Assembly (NCBI RefSeq): GCF_027594865.1
Contig: NZ_CP089391.1
Coordinates: forward strand, 1,766,501 to 1,830,500
Length of the DNA: 64,000 nucleotides
Reading direction: 5' to 3'
Origin: Bradyrhizobium xenonodulans
GTDB lineage: Bacteria > Pseudomonadota > Alphaproteobacteria > Rhizobiales > Xanthobacteraceae
Position numbers and translations under genes: made by a program. The notes beneath the pieces are model-generated. The model saw only the letters and a list, made by a program, of their open reading frames with translations, made no database searches and was not told the DNA's origin. Positions 51,161-61,939 of the stretch are shown here, piece by piece. How positions within the stretch are numbered: the first letter of the stretch is position 1; the number at the start of each line of letters is the position of its first letter.

Positions 51161-53974
51161 CTATTGCCCCAACCGTTCGATCAGGGCCGGTGCGTGCACC
51201 TGGTCGGCCTTGTAATTGCCGGTGAGCGTGTACATCACGATGTTGGCGCCGGCGCGGTAGGCGAATTCGCGCTGGCGGGCGTCGCCGCCGGACATCGGCA
51301 GCATGAACTGGCCGTCGAGCCGCTGCGCCCAGGCGCCGGCCAGATCGTTCGAGGTGATGATGATCGGCGAGACGCCGTCGCCGCCGCGGGCCGGCCGCTG
51401 CGCGCTGTCGTCGTCCTCATCGCGCGGCAAGGCTTCGACCCAGGTCTGGCCACTGCTGAAACGGCCCGGGAAGTCGCGCAGCAGATAAAATGTCTTGGTC
51501 AGCACGTGCTCGCGCGGCACCGGCTCGAGCTCGGGCACGTCGAGCGAGGACAGGATCTCGCGCAGCGTCTGCATGCCCGCCGTCTGTGCCGCGCCGTTCT
51601 CGCCGGGCGGCGCTTCGATCGCGTCGCGGGTGTCGAACAGCACGGTGCCGCCCTGCTTCATATAGGCGTCGATCTTGTTGATGGCATCCTGCGGCGGCTT
51701 GGGCGCGCCGGGCACGATCGGCCAGTAGATCAGCGGGAAGAAGGCGAGTTCGTCGCGGCCGGGATCGATGCCGACGGGATCGCCGGCCTCCAGCGCGGTG
51801 CGCTGCGCCAGGAATTGCGTCAGTCCGGACATGCCGGCCTTGACGATGGAATCGACGTCGGCATTGCCTGTCACGACATAGGCGAGGCGGGTCTGCGACA
51901 CCGATTTCATCGCGAACTCGTCGGACGCGCTGTCGGCGTGTGACGGCGTGGGCGAAAGCGAGACGAGGCCCGCAAGCATCAGTCCGAGAATGATCGTGGC
52001 CGTCGCGGCGCGCCGGCGCAGCAGGGCTGCAATCCCGCCGCCGAGCACCGCGACGATGACGGCATCGATCAGGAACAGCGCAAGCGCCGTCGACAGCAGC
52101 CAGCCGCGCAGGTCCTGCGGCTCGGCATTGGTGTAGGTGGCGTGCCGGGCGCGCAGGCTCGCGGTGTTCAGCGCGGCGATGCGGTCGGAAGCGGCGAGCG
52201 TGTTCACGGCAAGCGGTCCTTCTGCCGGACCGTAGAAGCCGGGCGGGTGATCGGGCGTGGCGCGGTCGCGGTAATCCGCCGGCAGCGGCTTTGCGGTCGC
52301 CGGCGGCGGCCCGAACGCGCCGAACCCGTCGAGGATGTGCAGCGGCGCCACTGTCTCGGCGGTCGCTTCGCCCGCGACGCCGGGGCCGGGCTTGGCGGTG
52401 TAGCCGGACATGTCGACGACCCGGCGCAGCATTTCGACGAAGGTGCCGGACATCGGTAAGTCAGACCAGCGCATGTCGGCGCTGACGTGGAACAGGCTGA
52501 CCATGCCCTTGCCGCGATGCTCGCCGGTGACAAGCGGCGTGCCGTCTTCCAGCGAGGCCCAGCTCCTGGTGGCGAGCACCGCATCGGGCTCGGCCAGCAC
52601 CTGCCGGCTCACGGTGACGTCCTTGGGGACCGCGACGCCGGCAAACGGACCGTCGGCGGTGAAGGCGGCGAGGTGCTGCGGCTTCTCCCAGGTCAGGCTG
52701 CCGCCGAGCGTGCGGCCGCCCTTGCGTAGCTTGACCGGGACGAGATCGTCCTCGGCCTGCGCGAGGCGAGGGCCTGCAAACCGCACCAGCACGCCGCCCT
52801 GGTCGATCCAGGCGTTGAGGCGCTCGCGGATTTCAGGCGCGACGGTGCCGACATCGGCGAGGATGATCATCGGCAGCTTCTGGTCGAGGAATTGCGTGAT
52901 GCCCTGCTGCGGCGAGCCCCGGTCGGCGAGCCGCACGTCGGCGAACGGCGCCAGCGCGCGGGTGAGGTAGAACGTCGGCGCCAGCAGCGGCTGCGCGGTC
53001 TCGCTGGTCGTACCGGTGACGATGCCGATGGCGCGGCGGCGCCAGCGCTTGTCGAGCAGCTGCACCGCGCCGGCGGAGCGTTCGCCCGCGATATCGAGCC
53101 GCGTGATGTCGTTGCGCAGCTCGACCGGCAGGTCGAACGCGGCCTCGGTCTCCTTGTCCTGCGGGCCGAACGAATAGCGCGCCTCGCCGATCGGCGAGGC
53201 CTTCTGGTCAAGCGCGCGCACGGTGCCGACGGCGATGCCGCTGTCGGTACGCAGCACCTTCACCGTCATCTTCGCAGCCGCGTTCTCGGCGGCGACCAGC
53301 GCCAGCGGGGAGGAGGTGCCGCCTTCGAAGATGGTCAGGTTGCGATCCCCGATGGTCTTGCCGAGGCCCTGGACGAAGTCCTCGCCGCGGCCGGTGTCGA
53401 CGCCGTCCGAGAGCCAGGCGATCTCGCAGTCGCCGGTCGCTTTGAGGAAACGGTCGATGGCGGTCAGGGCTTCCACACGATCGATCGAATAGGGCTTTGG
53501 CGCGAGCTGTCGCAGCGCGACGCGCGCCGCACCCGCCGGCATCAGGGTGATGTCGCGGTTCGGCTCGGACAGCGGCACCAGCGCGATGGCGCGGCGGTCG
53601 TTGTCGGCATTGGCGATCAGCTCGTCGGCAGCCCTGATCCTGACGTCCCAGTGCGAGGCGGCGCTCCAGCCGTCGTCGAACATGATCATCAGCGGCGCCT
53701 TGCCGCCCGCGACTCCCGTCTGCGGATTCCAGATCGGGCCGGCGGCGGCAAAAATGACGAGCGCCGCAGCCAAAAGCCGCAATGCGGTCAGCCACCACGG
53801 CGTTCGCGACGGCGTCTCTTCTCTTGGTGCGATGTCGAACAGCAGGCGCGTCGGCGGAAACTCGATGCGGCGCGGCCTCGGCGGCATCACCCGCAGCAGC
53901 CACCACAGCACGGGCAGGCTGACGAGGCCGATCAGGAGCAGCGGTTCGGTGAAGGCGAGCGGCAATCCCATCAT
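51161..53974 (-). CDS. BatA-like/DUF4159 membrane protein
   Basis: 937 residues. The first 80 match the aerotolerance-regulator (BatA) N-terminal domain with two membrane segments (PLLLIGLVSLPVLWWLLRVM; LRLLAAALVIFAAAGPIW). The following VWA-like region has LMIMFDDGWSAASHW: the metal site reads D-x-G-x-S at residues 100-104, with glycine where the first serine is usual. After a central amidotransferase-like part and a membrane segment near 640-665, the last 220 residues are the DUF4159 domain (ELAFFPLIYWPIVPGAPKPP; GGTVLFDTRD). It overlaps the DUF58 gene by four bases. Confidence 0.88.
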   Translation of the reverse strand: MMGLPLAFTEPLLLIGLVSLPVLWWLLRVMPPRPRRIEFPPTRLLFDIAPREETPSRTPWWLTALRLLAAALVIFAAAGPIWNPQTGVAGGKAPLMIMFDDGWSAASHWDVRIRAADELIANADNDRRAIALVPLSEPNRDITLMPAGAARVALRQLAPKPYSIDRVEALTAIDRFLKATGDCEIAWLSDGVDTGRGEDFVQGLGKTIGDRNLTIFEGGTSSPLALVAAENAAAKMTVKVLRTDSGIAVGTVRALDQKASPIGEARYSFGPQDKETEAAFDLPVELRNDITRLDIAGERSAGAVQLLDKRWRRRAIGIVTGTTSETAQPLLAPTFYLTRALAPFADVRLADRGSPQQGITQFLDQKLPMIILADVGTVAPEIRERLNAWIDQGGVLVRFAGPRLAQAEDDLVPVKLRKGGRTLGGSLTWEKPQHLAAFTADGPFAGVAVPKDVTVSRQVLAEPDAVLATRSWASLEDGTPLVTGEHRGKGMVSLFHVSADMRWSDLPMSGTFVEMLRRVVDMSGYTAKPGPGVAGEATAETVAPLHILDGFGAFGPPPATAKPLPADYRDRATPDHPPGFYGPAEGPLAVNTLAASDRIAALNTASLRARHATYTNAEPQDLRGWLLSTALALFLIDAVIVAVLGGGIAALLRRRAATATIILGLMLAGLVSLSPTPSHADSASDEFAMKSVSQTRLAYVVTGNADVDSIVKAGMSGLTQFLAQRTALEAGDPVGIDPGRDELAFFPLIYWPIVPGAPKPPQDAINKIDAYMKQGGTVLFDTRDAIEAPPGENGAAQTAGMQTLREILSSLDVPELEPVPREHVLTKTFYLLRDFPGRFSSGQTWVEALPRDEDDDSAQRPARGGDGVSPIIITSNDLAGAWAQRLDGQFMLPMSGGDARQREFAYRAGANIVMYTLTGNYKADQVHAPALIERLGQ

Positions 53975-54914
53975 GCGGCCGGCCCCGCCTTGATCGTCGT
54001 GGTGCGGGCGCCCGATTTGCTCACCTGCATGCCGGCGTGCAGGAACAGCAGCAGCTCGGCGGCGGAGCGGTCGGTCGTATGCGTCGTGAACAGCCAGTCG
54101 AGCCTGCTCGTCTCGGCCCGGATCTGGTCGCGGTGCAGCGCGAGCCGCGCGGTGTAATCCTGCGCCCAGCTCTCGGCGCGGCCGGCGGTGATCACGCCAA
54201 AGCCTTCCGGCTCGACGAACTCGACCCGGCCCGAATAGGGGAATGTCTCTTCGGCGGGATCGACCACCTGCACCAGCGTGCCATGCGCGCCGGAGCCGGA
54301 CAGGCCTGCGAGCGTGGTCCTGATCTCGGCGATCGGCGACCAGAAATCCGACAGCACGATCGTCTCGGCGAGTGCCGAGGGCACGAAGGAAGGCGGCAGG
54401 CTCAGCCGGTCGGCATCGTCATGCAGCATCGCCTGCGCCATCTTGTCGATGACGCTGCGGCTCGCGGTCGGTGCCATCAGTCCGGGAATGCCGACGCGTT
54501 CGCCGCCCGAGACCAGCAACTCGGCCAGCGCGAAGGCGACGATCAGCGTGCGCTCGAGCTTGGATTCGCGCGCGGGCTTGGAGGCGAAGGCCATCGACGG
54601 CGAGCGGTCGGGCCAGATCCAGACCGTGTGCGAGGCTTCCCATTCGAGCTCGCGGACATAGAGATGGTCGTCGCGCGCCGAGCGCCGCCAGTCGACGTTC
54701 TGCGACGGCTCGCCGGAAACGAAGCGGCGGTATTGCCAGAAGTTTTCGCCGGAGCCGGCGCGGCGGCGGCCATGCAGGCCGTGGATGACGTTGGCGGCGA
54801 TGCGGCGGGCCTCGAGCACCAGGCGCGGCAAGGAGGCGGCGAGCGTGCGGCTTTCGCCATCGGCACGTCGGATCGCGATGATCTCCTTTGCCGTGTGCCC
54901 GTTCTCTGCGGCCA

Positions 54915-54915
<1 letters not shown>
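53971..54915 (-). CDS. DUF58 (VWA-like) protein
   Basis: 314 residues from ATG 54915, one base overlapping the moxR stop; the frame extends upstream to 55980 only as an antisense-free shadow of moxR and is rejected. The DUF58 signature GENFWQYRRFVSGEPSQNVD and WRRSARDDHLYVRELE is clear. The metal-ion site is canonical: WPDRSPSMAF with Asp103, Ser105 and Ser107. DUF58 proteins usually work with a MoxR ATPase to insert metals or mature protein complexes. It has no membrane segment, so it should be cytoplasmic. Confidence 0.9.
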
Positions 54916-55913
<998 letters not shown>

Positions 55914-56172
55914 CCGTCAGCTCCTCAAGAGTCCGCCACGCGGCTCGCTTGCGTCGTCGGGTGATCACACGTCGCGACATGAGCCCTATGCTAGACTTGC
56001 AGGAAGGCCATGTATTCGTTGAATTAACCTATCCCCACCTTATCGGCTTAAGGGTATGTAGGGCATCACGAAGTGGCGACCTCCACACCGGATGAATCCG
56101 GAGTGGAACCGTGCACCAGAGTACGACGTAAACCTGCACCAATCGTGCCAAATGACAAAGTCAGGGCAAACC

Positions 56173-56784
56173 ATGGCGAACCAAGGGCAGAGCGCCGATC
56201 GCGGTCTTGAGGGGCTGACTGCCGCCGCCAAAAGTGCTGCCGGTGCCGAAGGCGCCAAAAAGGGCCTGCCTCCGGTGCATCTGTGGAATCCGCCGTTTTG
56301 CGGCGATCTCGACATCCGAATCGCCTCGGATGGTACTTGGTTCTACATGGGCACGCCAATCGGCCGTCACGCGCTGGTCCGCCTGTTTTCGACGATTCTG
56401 AAGCGCGAGGGCGACAAGCATTTCCTGGTCACGCCGGTGGAGAAGGTCGGCATCCGCGTCGACGATGCGCCGTTCATGGCGGTCGAGATGTTGAAGGCCG
56501 GCGAGGACAACCATCGCGTGCTGAGCTTCCGCACCAATGTCGACGACTGGGTCACCTGCGACGCCGCGCACCGGCTGCGTTTCGAGCAGGCCAGGGACGG
56601 CGGGCTGACGCCGTATTTGCATGTCCGGGCTGATCTCTGGGCCAAGGTTACCCGTGCGCTCTATTACGATCTGGTTGACATGGGTGAGGAGCGGATGGTC
56701 GATGGCCAGCCGATGTTCGGCGTCGAATCATCAGGCGAATTCTTCGCCATGGCCGATGCGGAGCAGGTGAGGGCCGCGCTTTGA
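56173..56784 (+). CDS. DUF1285 family protein
   Basis: 203 residues from ATG 56173; ATG 56152 and 56092 are also in frame. The sequence VHLWNPPFCGDLDIRIASDG, TWFYMGTPIGRHALVRLFST and FLVTPVEKVGIRVDDAPFMA is the DUF1285 (COG3816) pattern. Structures of relatives show two alpha/beta domains and no enzyme role is established. It has no signal peptide. Its stop codon overlaps the TTG start of the CoA pyrophosphatase gene, and it leads a five-gene string running to 59760. It is divergent from the MoxR operon. Confidence 0.88.
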   Translation: MANQGQSADRGLEGLTAAAKSAAGAEGAKKGLPPVHLWNPPFCGDLDIRIASDGTWFYMGTPIGRHALVRLFSTILKREGDKHFLVTPVEKVGIRVDDAPFMAVEMLKAGEDNHRVLSFRTNVDDWVTCDAAHRLRFEQARDGGLTPYLHVRADLWAKVTRALYYDLVDMGEERMVDGQPMFGVESSGEFFAMADAEQVRAAL

Positions 56785-57452
56785 ACAAGCCTATCCTGAG
56801 GGACGAGCCCGTCGCGTTGGGCGCTGCGGATTTCTTCGCCCGCTCGAAGGCGACGCTCGGCTTCGACGTCCCGCCCGGCCTCTACGATCCGAACATCATT
56901 CCGGCTTCCGGCGATCCCGGCACCGACAAGATGCTGGAGATCGTCGCGCGCGAGCAGCCGGTGCGGCCCGCAGCGGTGCTGATCGCCGTGGTCGACCGTC
57001 CCGAGCCGACCATCCTCTTGACGCAGCGCTCCGCGCATCTCAACGACCACGCCGGCCAGATCGCTTTCCCCGGCGGCAAGATCGACGCAACCGATTCCTC
57101 GCCGCTCGATGCGGCGCTGCGCGAGGCCGAGGAGGAGGTCGGGCTGTCGCGAGACTTCGTCGAGCCGATCGGCTATCTCGATCTCTACGGCACCGCCTTC
57201 GGCTTCCGCATCCTGCCGACGGTTGCCAAGGTGCGGCCCGGCTTTCAGCTCACCATCAACCATTCCGAGGTTGATGATGCCTTCGAGGTGCCGCTATCCT
57301 TCCTGATGAACCCGGTGAACCACCAGGTGCACAGCAAGGAATTCCGCGGCATGGAGCGCTTTTATTACGCGATGCCGTTCGCGGAACGCTACATCTGGGG
57401 AGCGACGGCTGGAATGCTGCGTGTGCTGTATGAGCGGATCTATTCATCATGA
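56781..57452 (+). CDS. CoA pyrophosphatase, Nudix (NudL-like)
   Basis: 223 residues from a TTG start that overlaps the DUF1285 stop. The Nudix box lies at about 98-121 (PGGKIDATDSSPLDAALREA then EEEVG), and the CoA-type signature LTQRSAHLNDHAGQIAFPGG directly precedes it, which marks the CoA-pyrophosphatase group. It splits CoA or oxidised CoA into 3',5'-ADP and 4'-phosphopantetheine. The next gene starts four bases before its stop. Confidence 0.92.
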   Translation: MNKPILRDEPVALGAADFFARSKATLGFDVPPGLYDPNIIPASGDPGTDKMLEIVAREQPVRPAAVLIAVVDRPEPTILLTQRSAHLNDHAGQIAFPGGKIDATDSSPLDAALREAEEEVGLSRDFVEPIGYLDLYGTAFGFRILPTVAKVRPGFQLTINHSEVDDAFEVPLSFLMNPVNHQVHSKEFRGMERFYYAMPFAERYIWGATAGMLRVLYERIYSS

Positions 57453-57712
57453 TCCGGACGGTTCTGACCGAGATCGGAATCTTCCTCATCCCGTTTGCCG
57501 TCTATGCGCTGTTCCTGGCCGCGACCCGGTCCGGCCTGTTCGCGCGATCGTCCTGGCCTGTCACGGTCGTCGCGCGCCTTGCGCTGGTTGCGATCGTGCT
57601 CGTCATCGCGGGGCTGATCGGGCTGGCGCATTTCTCCGGTGCATCACCGGATTCGACCTACGTTCCCGCCCATATCGAGAACGGCAGGCTCGTGCCGGGC
57701 GTGGAAAGATAG
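57449..57712 (+). CDS. DUF6111 family small membrane protein
   Basis: 87 residues with two membrane segments (about 6-25, IGIFLIPFAVYALFLAATRS, and about 38-62, VVARLALVAIVLVIAGLIGL). The soluble tail STYVPAHIENGRLVPGVER is typical of the DUF6111 family. Function is unknown. It sits between CoA pyrophosphatase and CCA-adding enzyme in a conserved alphaproteobacterial order and overlaps the former by four bases. Confidence 0.82.
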   Translation: MIRTVLTEIGIFLIPFAVYALFLAATRSGLFARSSWPVTVVARLALVAIVLVIAGLIGLAHFSGASPDSTYVPAHIENGRLVPGVER

Positions 57713-57736
57713 GGCAAGACAAATAGGGACAATACG

Positions 57737-58993
57737 ATGAGCGCGGAGCCGTACCTCGCCGATGCGCCCTGGCTGACCGCAGGCGGGACCGCGCGCGTTC
57801 TCGAACTGCTCAACGCCAATGGCGAAGAGGCACGCGTGGTCGGCGGCGCCGTCCGCAACGCGCTGCTCGGTCTTTTGCCCGGCGATATCGACATCGCCAC
57901 CACCGCGCTGCCCGACGAGGTGGTGCGGCGCGCCAGGGCAGCCGGCATCAAGAGCGTGCCGACCGGCATCGACCACGGCACCATCACGCTGGTGATCGAC
58001 AGCCAGCCATATGAAGTCACTACGCTGCGCGAGGACACTGAAACCTTCGGCCGCAAGGCCAAGGTCGTGTTCGGCCGCGACTGGGTCAAGGACGCCGAAC
58101 GGCGTGACTTCACCATGAACGGCCTGTCGGTCGATGCGAACGGTGTCGTCTACGACTATGTCGGCGGCATTGCGGACGCCGCCGTGCGGCGCGTGCGCTT
58201 CATCGGGGATCCCGACCAGCGCATCGCCGAGGATTACTTACGCATCCTGCGTTTCTTCCGCATCCACGCCGCCTTCGGGGCCGGCGAGCCCGACCGCGAC
58301 GGTTATCTCGCCTGCATCCGGGGACGTGCGGGCCTGGCCAGCCTGTCGGCCGAGCGGGTGCGCATGGAGACGCTGAAGCTGCTGCTCGCGCACGGTGCAT
58401 CCGCCGCCGCAGTCGCGATGGCGGATGGCGGGTTGCTGCAGGCGCTGAGCGGGGGCGTCGTCTATACTGGACCGCTGTCGGCGATGATCGCGATCGAGCG
58501 CGAGCTCGGTCTGCCGGCAAGCAGCACGCGGCGGCTTGCCGCGCTGACGGTCGCCGTGACCGAAGATGCGAGGCGCGTCGCGACGCGTTTGCGGCTCTCC
58601 AACGCGGAGGCCAAGGCGCTGGATTCGATGGGGCATCGCTGGTGGCGGTTTGCGGCCAAGGACGAGGCCAATGCGCGACGGCTGCTCTACCGGCTTGGCC
58701 CCGAACGCTATCACGATCGCGTGTTGCTCGGCTGGGCGCGCGCGGCGAGCGACGTGCATTCGTCGTACTGGCGCGCGCTCGCCGAGTTGCCGCAGCGCTG
58801 GACCGCGCCGAAATTTCCGCTGAAAGCCGCCGACTTCATCGCGCGCGGAATGGCGGAAGGACCTGCACTTGGACACGTGTTGACACTCGCCGAGGACGCT
58901 TGGCTTGCGGCGGATTTTCCCCTAGAGGAAGCCGCACTCGCTGCCATCGCCGATCAAGCTGCGGCCCGCATCAGCCGCGACGGGAGAACGTGA
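57737..58993 (+). CDS. cca: CCA tRNA nucleotidyltransferase
   Basis: 418 residues. The class II nucleotidyltransferase head has VVGGAVRNALLG (36-40 is GGxxR) and the metal-binding pair Asp50, Asp52 in PGDIDIATTALP. The neck follows with RRDFTMNGLSVDANG and EDYLRILRFFRIHAAFG. It adds or repairs the CCA end of tRNAs without a template. Its stop overlaps the GTG start of the permease gene. The tail is of normal length, with no HD domain seen. Confidence 0.95.
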   Translation: MSAEPYLADAPWLTAGGTARVLELLNANGEEARVVGGAVRNALLGLLPGDIDIATTALPDEVVRRARAAGIKSVPTGIDHGTITLVIDSQPYEVTTLREDTETFGRKAKVVFGRDWVKDAERRDFTMNGLSVDANGVVYDYVGGIADAAVRRVRFIGDPDQRIAEDYLRILRFFRIHAAFGAGEPDRDGYLACIRGRAGLASLSAERVRMETLKLLLAHGASAAAVAMADGGLLQALSGGVVYTGPLSAMIAIERELGLPASSTRRLAALTVAVTEDARRVATRLRLSNAEAKALDSMGHRWWRFAAKDEANARRLLYRLGPERYHDRVLLGWARAASDVHSSYWRALAELPQRWTAPKFPLKAADFIARGMAEGPALGHVLTLAEDAWLAADFPLEEAALAAIADQAAARISRDGRT

Positions 58994-59760
58994 CCATCGT
59001 TTCAGGCTTCGCCGACATCTCGATCTTCCAGCTCCTGCTGGTGGCAACGATGGCGTTGTTTGCTTCGATCATCGGTGGTCTCGCCGGCTACGGCACCGGC
59101 GCCCTGATGCCGCTGGTGCTGGTGCCTCTGGTCGGCGCCGAGCCCGTGGTGCCGATCATCGCGATCTCGGCGATGTTCACCAATTGCAGCCGCGTCATCG
59201 CTTATCTGCGTCATGTCGACCGCCGCCGTGCGCTGATCGTGCTGGCCTGCGCAGGCTTGACGACCGTGCTCGGCGCCTACGGCTACACGCGCCTCACCAA
59301 TGCCGGCGCCGCGCTCGTGATCGGCTCCATGCTGATCCTGAGCGTGCCGCTGCGCCGCGTGCTTCGCCGCCGCGAGGTCAGGATCGGCGACTCTGGTCTC
59401 GCTGCCGGCTCGGTCGGCTACGGCGTGCTGGTCGGCGGCACCTCCGGCTCGGGCGTGATCCTGCTGTCGCTGCTGATGGCCGCGGGCCTCGAAGGTGCCG
59501 CCGTGATCGCGACCGACGCGATGATCTCGCTCGGCACCGGCCTGATCAAGATCTCCGTGTTCGGCCTTGCCGGCGCGGTGAATGCGCAAGTGCTCGCCTT
59601 CGCGCTGCTGATTGGCGCGATCGCGATCCCCGGCGCGTTCCTGGCAAAGGCTTTCGTCGAGCGGATGCCGGTGCACATCCACACTGCGATCCTCGACGCC
59701 GCGGTGATCACCGGCGGGCTGGTGATGATCTCGGCGGCGGGGAGGCAGCTGCTCACTTAG
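58990..59760 (+). CDS. TauE/SafE-like membrane permease
   Basis: 256 residues from GTG 58990, overlapping the cca stop by four bases. Seven or eight hydrophobic segments, with the repeated family pattern IIGGLAGYGTGALMPLVLVP near the start and VGYGVLVGGTSGSGVILLSL in the second half. TauE/SafE proteins export sulfite or sulfonated organic acids, but members of this family serve many anions. Its stop lies six bases from the remains of an insertion sequence, so the original downstream sequence has been changed; the protein itself seems complete. Confidence 0.87.
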   Translation: MTIVSGFADISIFQLLLVATMALFASIIGGLAGYGTGALMPLVLVPLVGAEPVVPIIAISAMFTNCSRVIAYLRHVDRRRALIVLACAGLTTVLGAYGYTRLTNAGAALVIGSMLILSVPLRRVLRRREVRIGDSGLAAGSVGYGVLVGGTSGSGVILLSLLMAAGLEGAAVIATDAMISLGTGLIKISVFGLAGAVNAQVLAFALLIGAIAIPGAFLAKAFVERMPVHIHTAILDAAVITGGLVMISAAGRQLLT

Positions 59761-59766
59761 GACGTG

Positions 59767-60012
59767 GGCAGAGGCAAGCGCGTCTATGATGCGGCTCCAG
59801 ACCACCGCTTGCCGCCAGCGGACGAACCGGTTGTAGCAAGTGGTGTATGGACCAAACGCCTTCGGCAGATCACGCCAGGGTGCTCCGGATCGCACGACCC
59901 AGAAGATGCCATTGAGGACACGACGGTCGTTCACCCGAGGAACGTCACGCGGCTTGTTCGGAAGCATCGGCTTGATGACAACCCATTCATAATCGGTGAG
60001 TTCGTAGCGCAT
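59767..60012 (-). pseudogene. IS5-type transposase remnant (N-terminal part only)
   Basis: About 82 residues from ATG 60012: MRYELTDYEWVVIKPMLPNK, RVLNGIFWVVRSGAPWRDLP and YTTCYNRFVRWRQAVVWSRI. This is the DUF4096 start of IS5-family transposases common in Bradyrhizobium. The likeness ends near DALASAH at about 59767, six bases after the permease stop; the catalytic DDE part is missing. The coding frame runs on only as a shadow of the permease gene. It is a dead fragment. Confidence 0.85.
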
Positions 60013-60353
60013 GATTCGAGCCCCGAGTTCGAACGTTTGAGTCACAGGGGTCGAGCGCAACGCGCTACGGGCAGAAGCGGACATCAACCTGCTCCCGTTG
60101 AGTCGCCCCGAAGCGGACCTATGAAGGCTGTCGAGTGTTCGTTGAACCGCCTGCAGGCGTTTTCTTTGCGATCCGCGGCCGATAAGGGTTTGAACCACTT
60201 CTCAGAAGCGAGCTCTTATGAAGACAGATGCGATCTTAGAGACCGCGCGCTTTGGTCCTGTTCCTGTCGCTTTCCAGATGTATCTGAGGTTGCCAAATCG
60301 CGATCGCGCCACGAAGCCCTAACGGCGTAGCAACACAGAAGCGCTACCGAGGA
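60013..60353. other. Intergenic stretch beyond the transposase remnant
   Basis: 341 bases with no gene that I can support. The part next to the remnant may include the left end of the former insertion sequence, but no partner inverted repeat is visible. The last 30 bases hold the promoter-near part and the GAGGA ribosome site of the hydrolase at 60354. Confidence 0.5.
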
Positions 60354-61343
60354 GTGTCATTGTTGAAATTCGCCAGAATCGCGGCTCTCATGTCATTGAT
60401 TGCGAGTACAAATTCGCTCCTGATTTCGTCGGAAGCGTTGGCCCAGTCACGGCCAGACGATGAGATGTTCGATCCAGCTAAAGTCATCAGCGGAATGCAG
60501 ATTTCGCCCGCAGCCTGCAAAGAGATGGAGGCGCGTGAAACGGCGGTCTGGGTCAGCGTCGGGAGCAACGGATATTGCCTGAGATACTACGCAGCAGGAT
60601 TGAAGGCAGACGGACAAAATCCACTGGCCGTCATCTGGATGCCGGGTGATGTGATGGGTGGGCCTAACGGCGTACGCCACCAAGCAGGGCTTGGCGTTGC
60701 GGCGATGATCGAACAATCGCAAGCGCAGTTCGGACGGTACGGTGTGCCGTTCATCTTCCTGGCTAGGCCCGGCACCTACGGAAGTGCAGGAAAACATTTC
60801 GACGTCAGGCACACGCCACTGGAAGCGAAGCTGATGATCGCTGCAATCGATACGTTGAAGTCGCGTTATCGCATTAGCCGCTGGGTGCTGGGAGGGCACA
60901 GTGGAGGCGGGACTCTTGCGGCAGAGTTCCTCGCTCAGCGCAATGACCTTCAGTGCGTCATTCTTTCTTCACCGGCTGCGGCGTATCGCGCGCGATTGAG
61001 GGCAAGGGGATGGGTCAGCCGTTTGAAGACCGAAGTCTTTTTTGATCCTTACGATTCCTTGAACGAAATACCGGATCAACCTGCACGAAGGATATTCCTG
61101 ATCTCTGATCCGCGTGACTCCAACATCCCGTTTTCAACGCAGGAATTGTATTTCAATGGGCTGAAATCGCATGGACATTCTGCTTGGCTTGTCCCACTCA
61201 CGAAGGCACGAGGCCCGACGTATCATAGCCTGGTTGATTTTGGCCAAGCGGCGGAAGGGATGTGTGCAAATGGGGTGGCGACCGACGTCATGCTGCAAAC
61301 GTTGCGTGCGATGCCAATGCAATCAGATCGCATATCAAATTAA
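60354..61343 (+). CDS. Secreted alpha/beta hydrolase
   Basis: 329 residues if started at GTG 60354; the ribosome site GAGGA at 60349-60353 touches this codon, so TTG 60360 or 60363 are more likely starts and change only 2-3 residues. A signal peptide (FARIAALMSLIASTNSLLIS, then SEALAQ) ends near residue 31. The nucleophile elbow is GGHSGGG (Ser183), after IFLARPGTYGSAGKHFD. It should act in the periplasm or outside. GC is lower than in the core genes, which fits a gene acquired near the insertion-sequence remnant. Substrate unknown. Confidence 0.75.
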   Translation: MSLLKFARIAALMSLIASTNSLLISSEALAQSRPDDEMFDPAKVISGMQISPAACKEMEARETAVWVSVGSNGYCLRYYAAGLKADGQNPLAVIWMPGDVMGGPNGVRHQAGLGVAAMIEQSQAQFGRYGVPFIFLARPGTYGSAGKHFDVRHTPLEAKLMIAAIDTLKSRYRISRWVLGGHSGGGTLAAEFLAQRNDLQCVILSSPAAAYRARLRARGWVSRLKTEVFFDPYDSLNEIPDQPARRIFLISDPRDSNIPFSTQELYFNGLKSHGHSAWLVPLTKARGPTYHSLVDFGQAAEGMCANGVATDVMLQTLRAMPMQSDRISN

Positions 61344-61375
61344 CCTGATGCTGCGGCCCAAAGCGTTGCCGGTAT

Positions 61376-61618
61376 TCAAAGTTGCTTCCTGAACCATCCC
61401 AGCGTCTGAGCCGAAAGCTGGTCCAACGTTTTGCTGCCCTCGAACACTCCGTTGCCGTAGTAAAACAGAGGACGCATCATGCTCTCGACACTGGACACGC
61501 AATCACGCTGGAGGATAAACAGGTCGCACGGGAGTGGTTTGCCAAGACAGTGCGGACATAGGAGTGATCTGCCGGACTTGGCGTAAGCGCGTCGCGACGC
61601 GCAACGGCTCAGACGCAT
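61376..61618 (-). CDS. Possible small gene or gene fragment
   Basis: A frame of 80 residues, of which only the last half looks like protein (SVESMMRPLFYYGNGVFEGS, then KTLDQLSAQTLGWFRKQL). The first part is rich in Arg and Ser and has no convincing ribosome site. It could be the broken end of an older gene. No family is recognised. The other sequence from 61344 to 61939 shows nothing I can support. Confidence 0.25.
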   Translation of the reverse strand: MRLSRCASRRAYAKSGRSLLCPHCLGKPLPCDLFILQRDCVSSVESMMRPLFYYGNGVFEGSKTLDQLSAQTLGWFRKQL

Positions 61619-61939
61619 TTGCGGTTGTCAATGGCCGGGGTACTCACCGGATGGGTACTTTACTTCCGCTTTCGGAGGCATAGCTGACAAGGCCGGACCT
61701 GCTGCTGGCTCGACCCGGTCGCGAATTTCGCTACGCTGCGGAATTTATTCGCTATCGGGCAGAGCTGACTGTGGCGAGCCGTCCGCACGGCGAATTTATG
61801 GGTTCTCGGCTTAGGCGGCCACGACCCAATTGGTATAGCGGCTTGCACGGATCGAGCCTCCGGCCCATAGACGTCGGCTTCAGGGCGCATGTCGAAGATG
61901 CGCGGCGTCAGCGAGGCCGGCCCAAGGCGGCACGTGCCT

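Noticed and set aside
48958..51225. Plus-strand frame of about 755 codons
   Set aside because: Antisense to the amidotransferase-like gene of the MoxR operon; shadow composition and no domain.
59002..59766. Continuation of the transposase frame into the permease gene
   Set aside because: The likeness to IS5 transposases stops at about 59767; the rest is a His/Arg/Ala-rich shadow of the permease.
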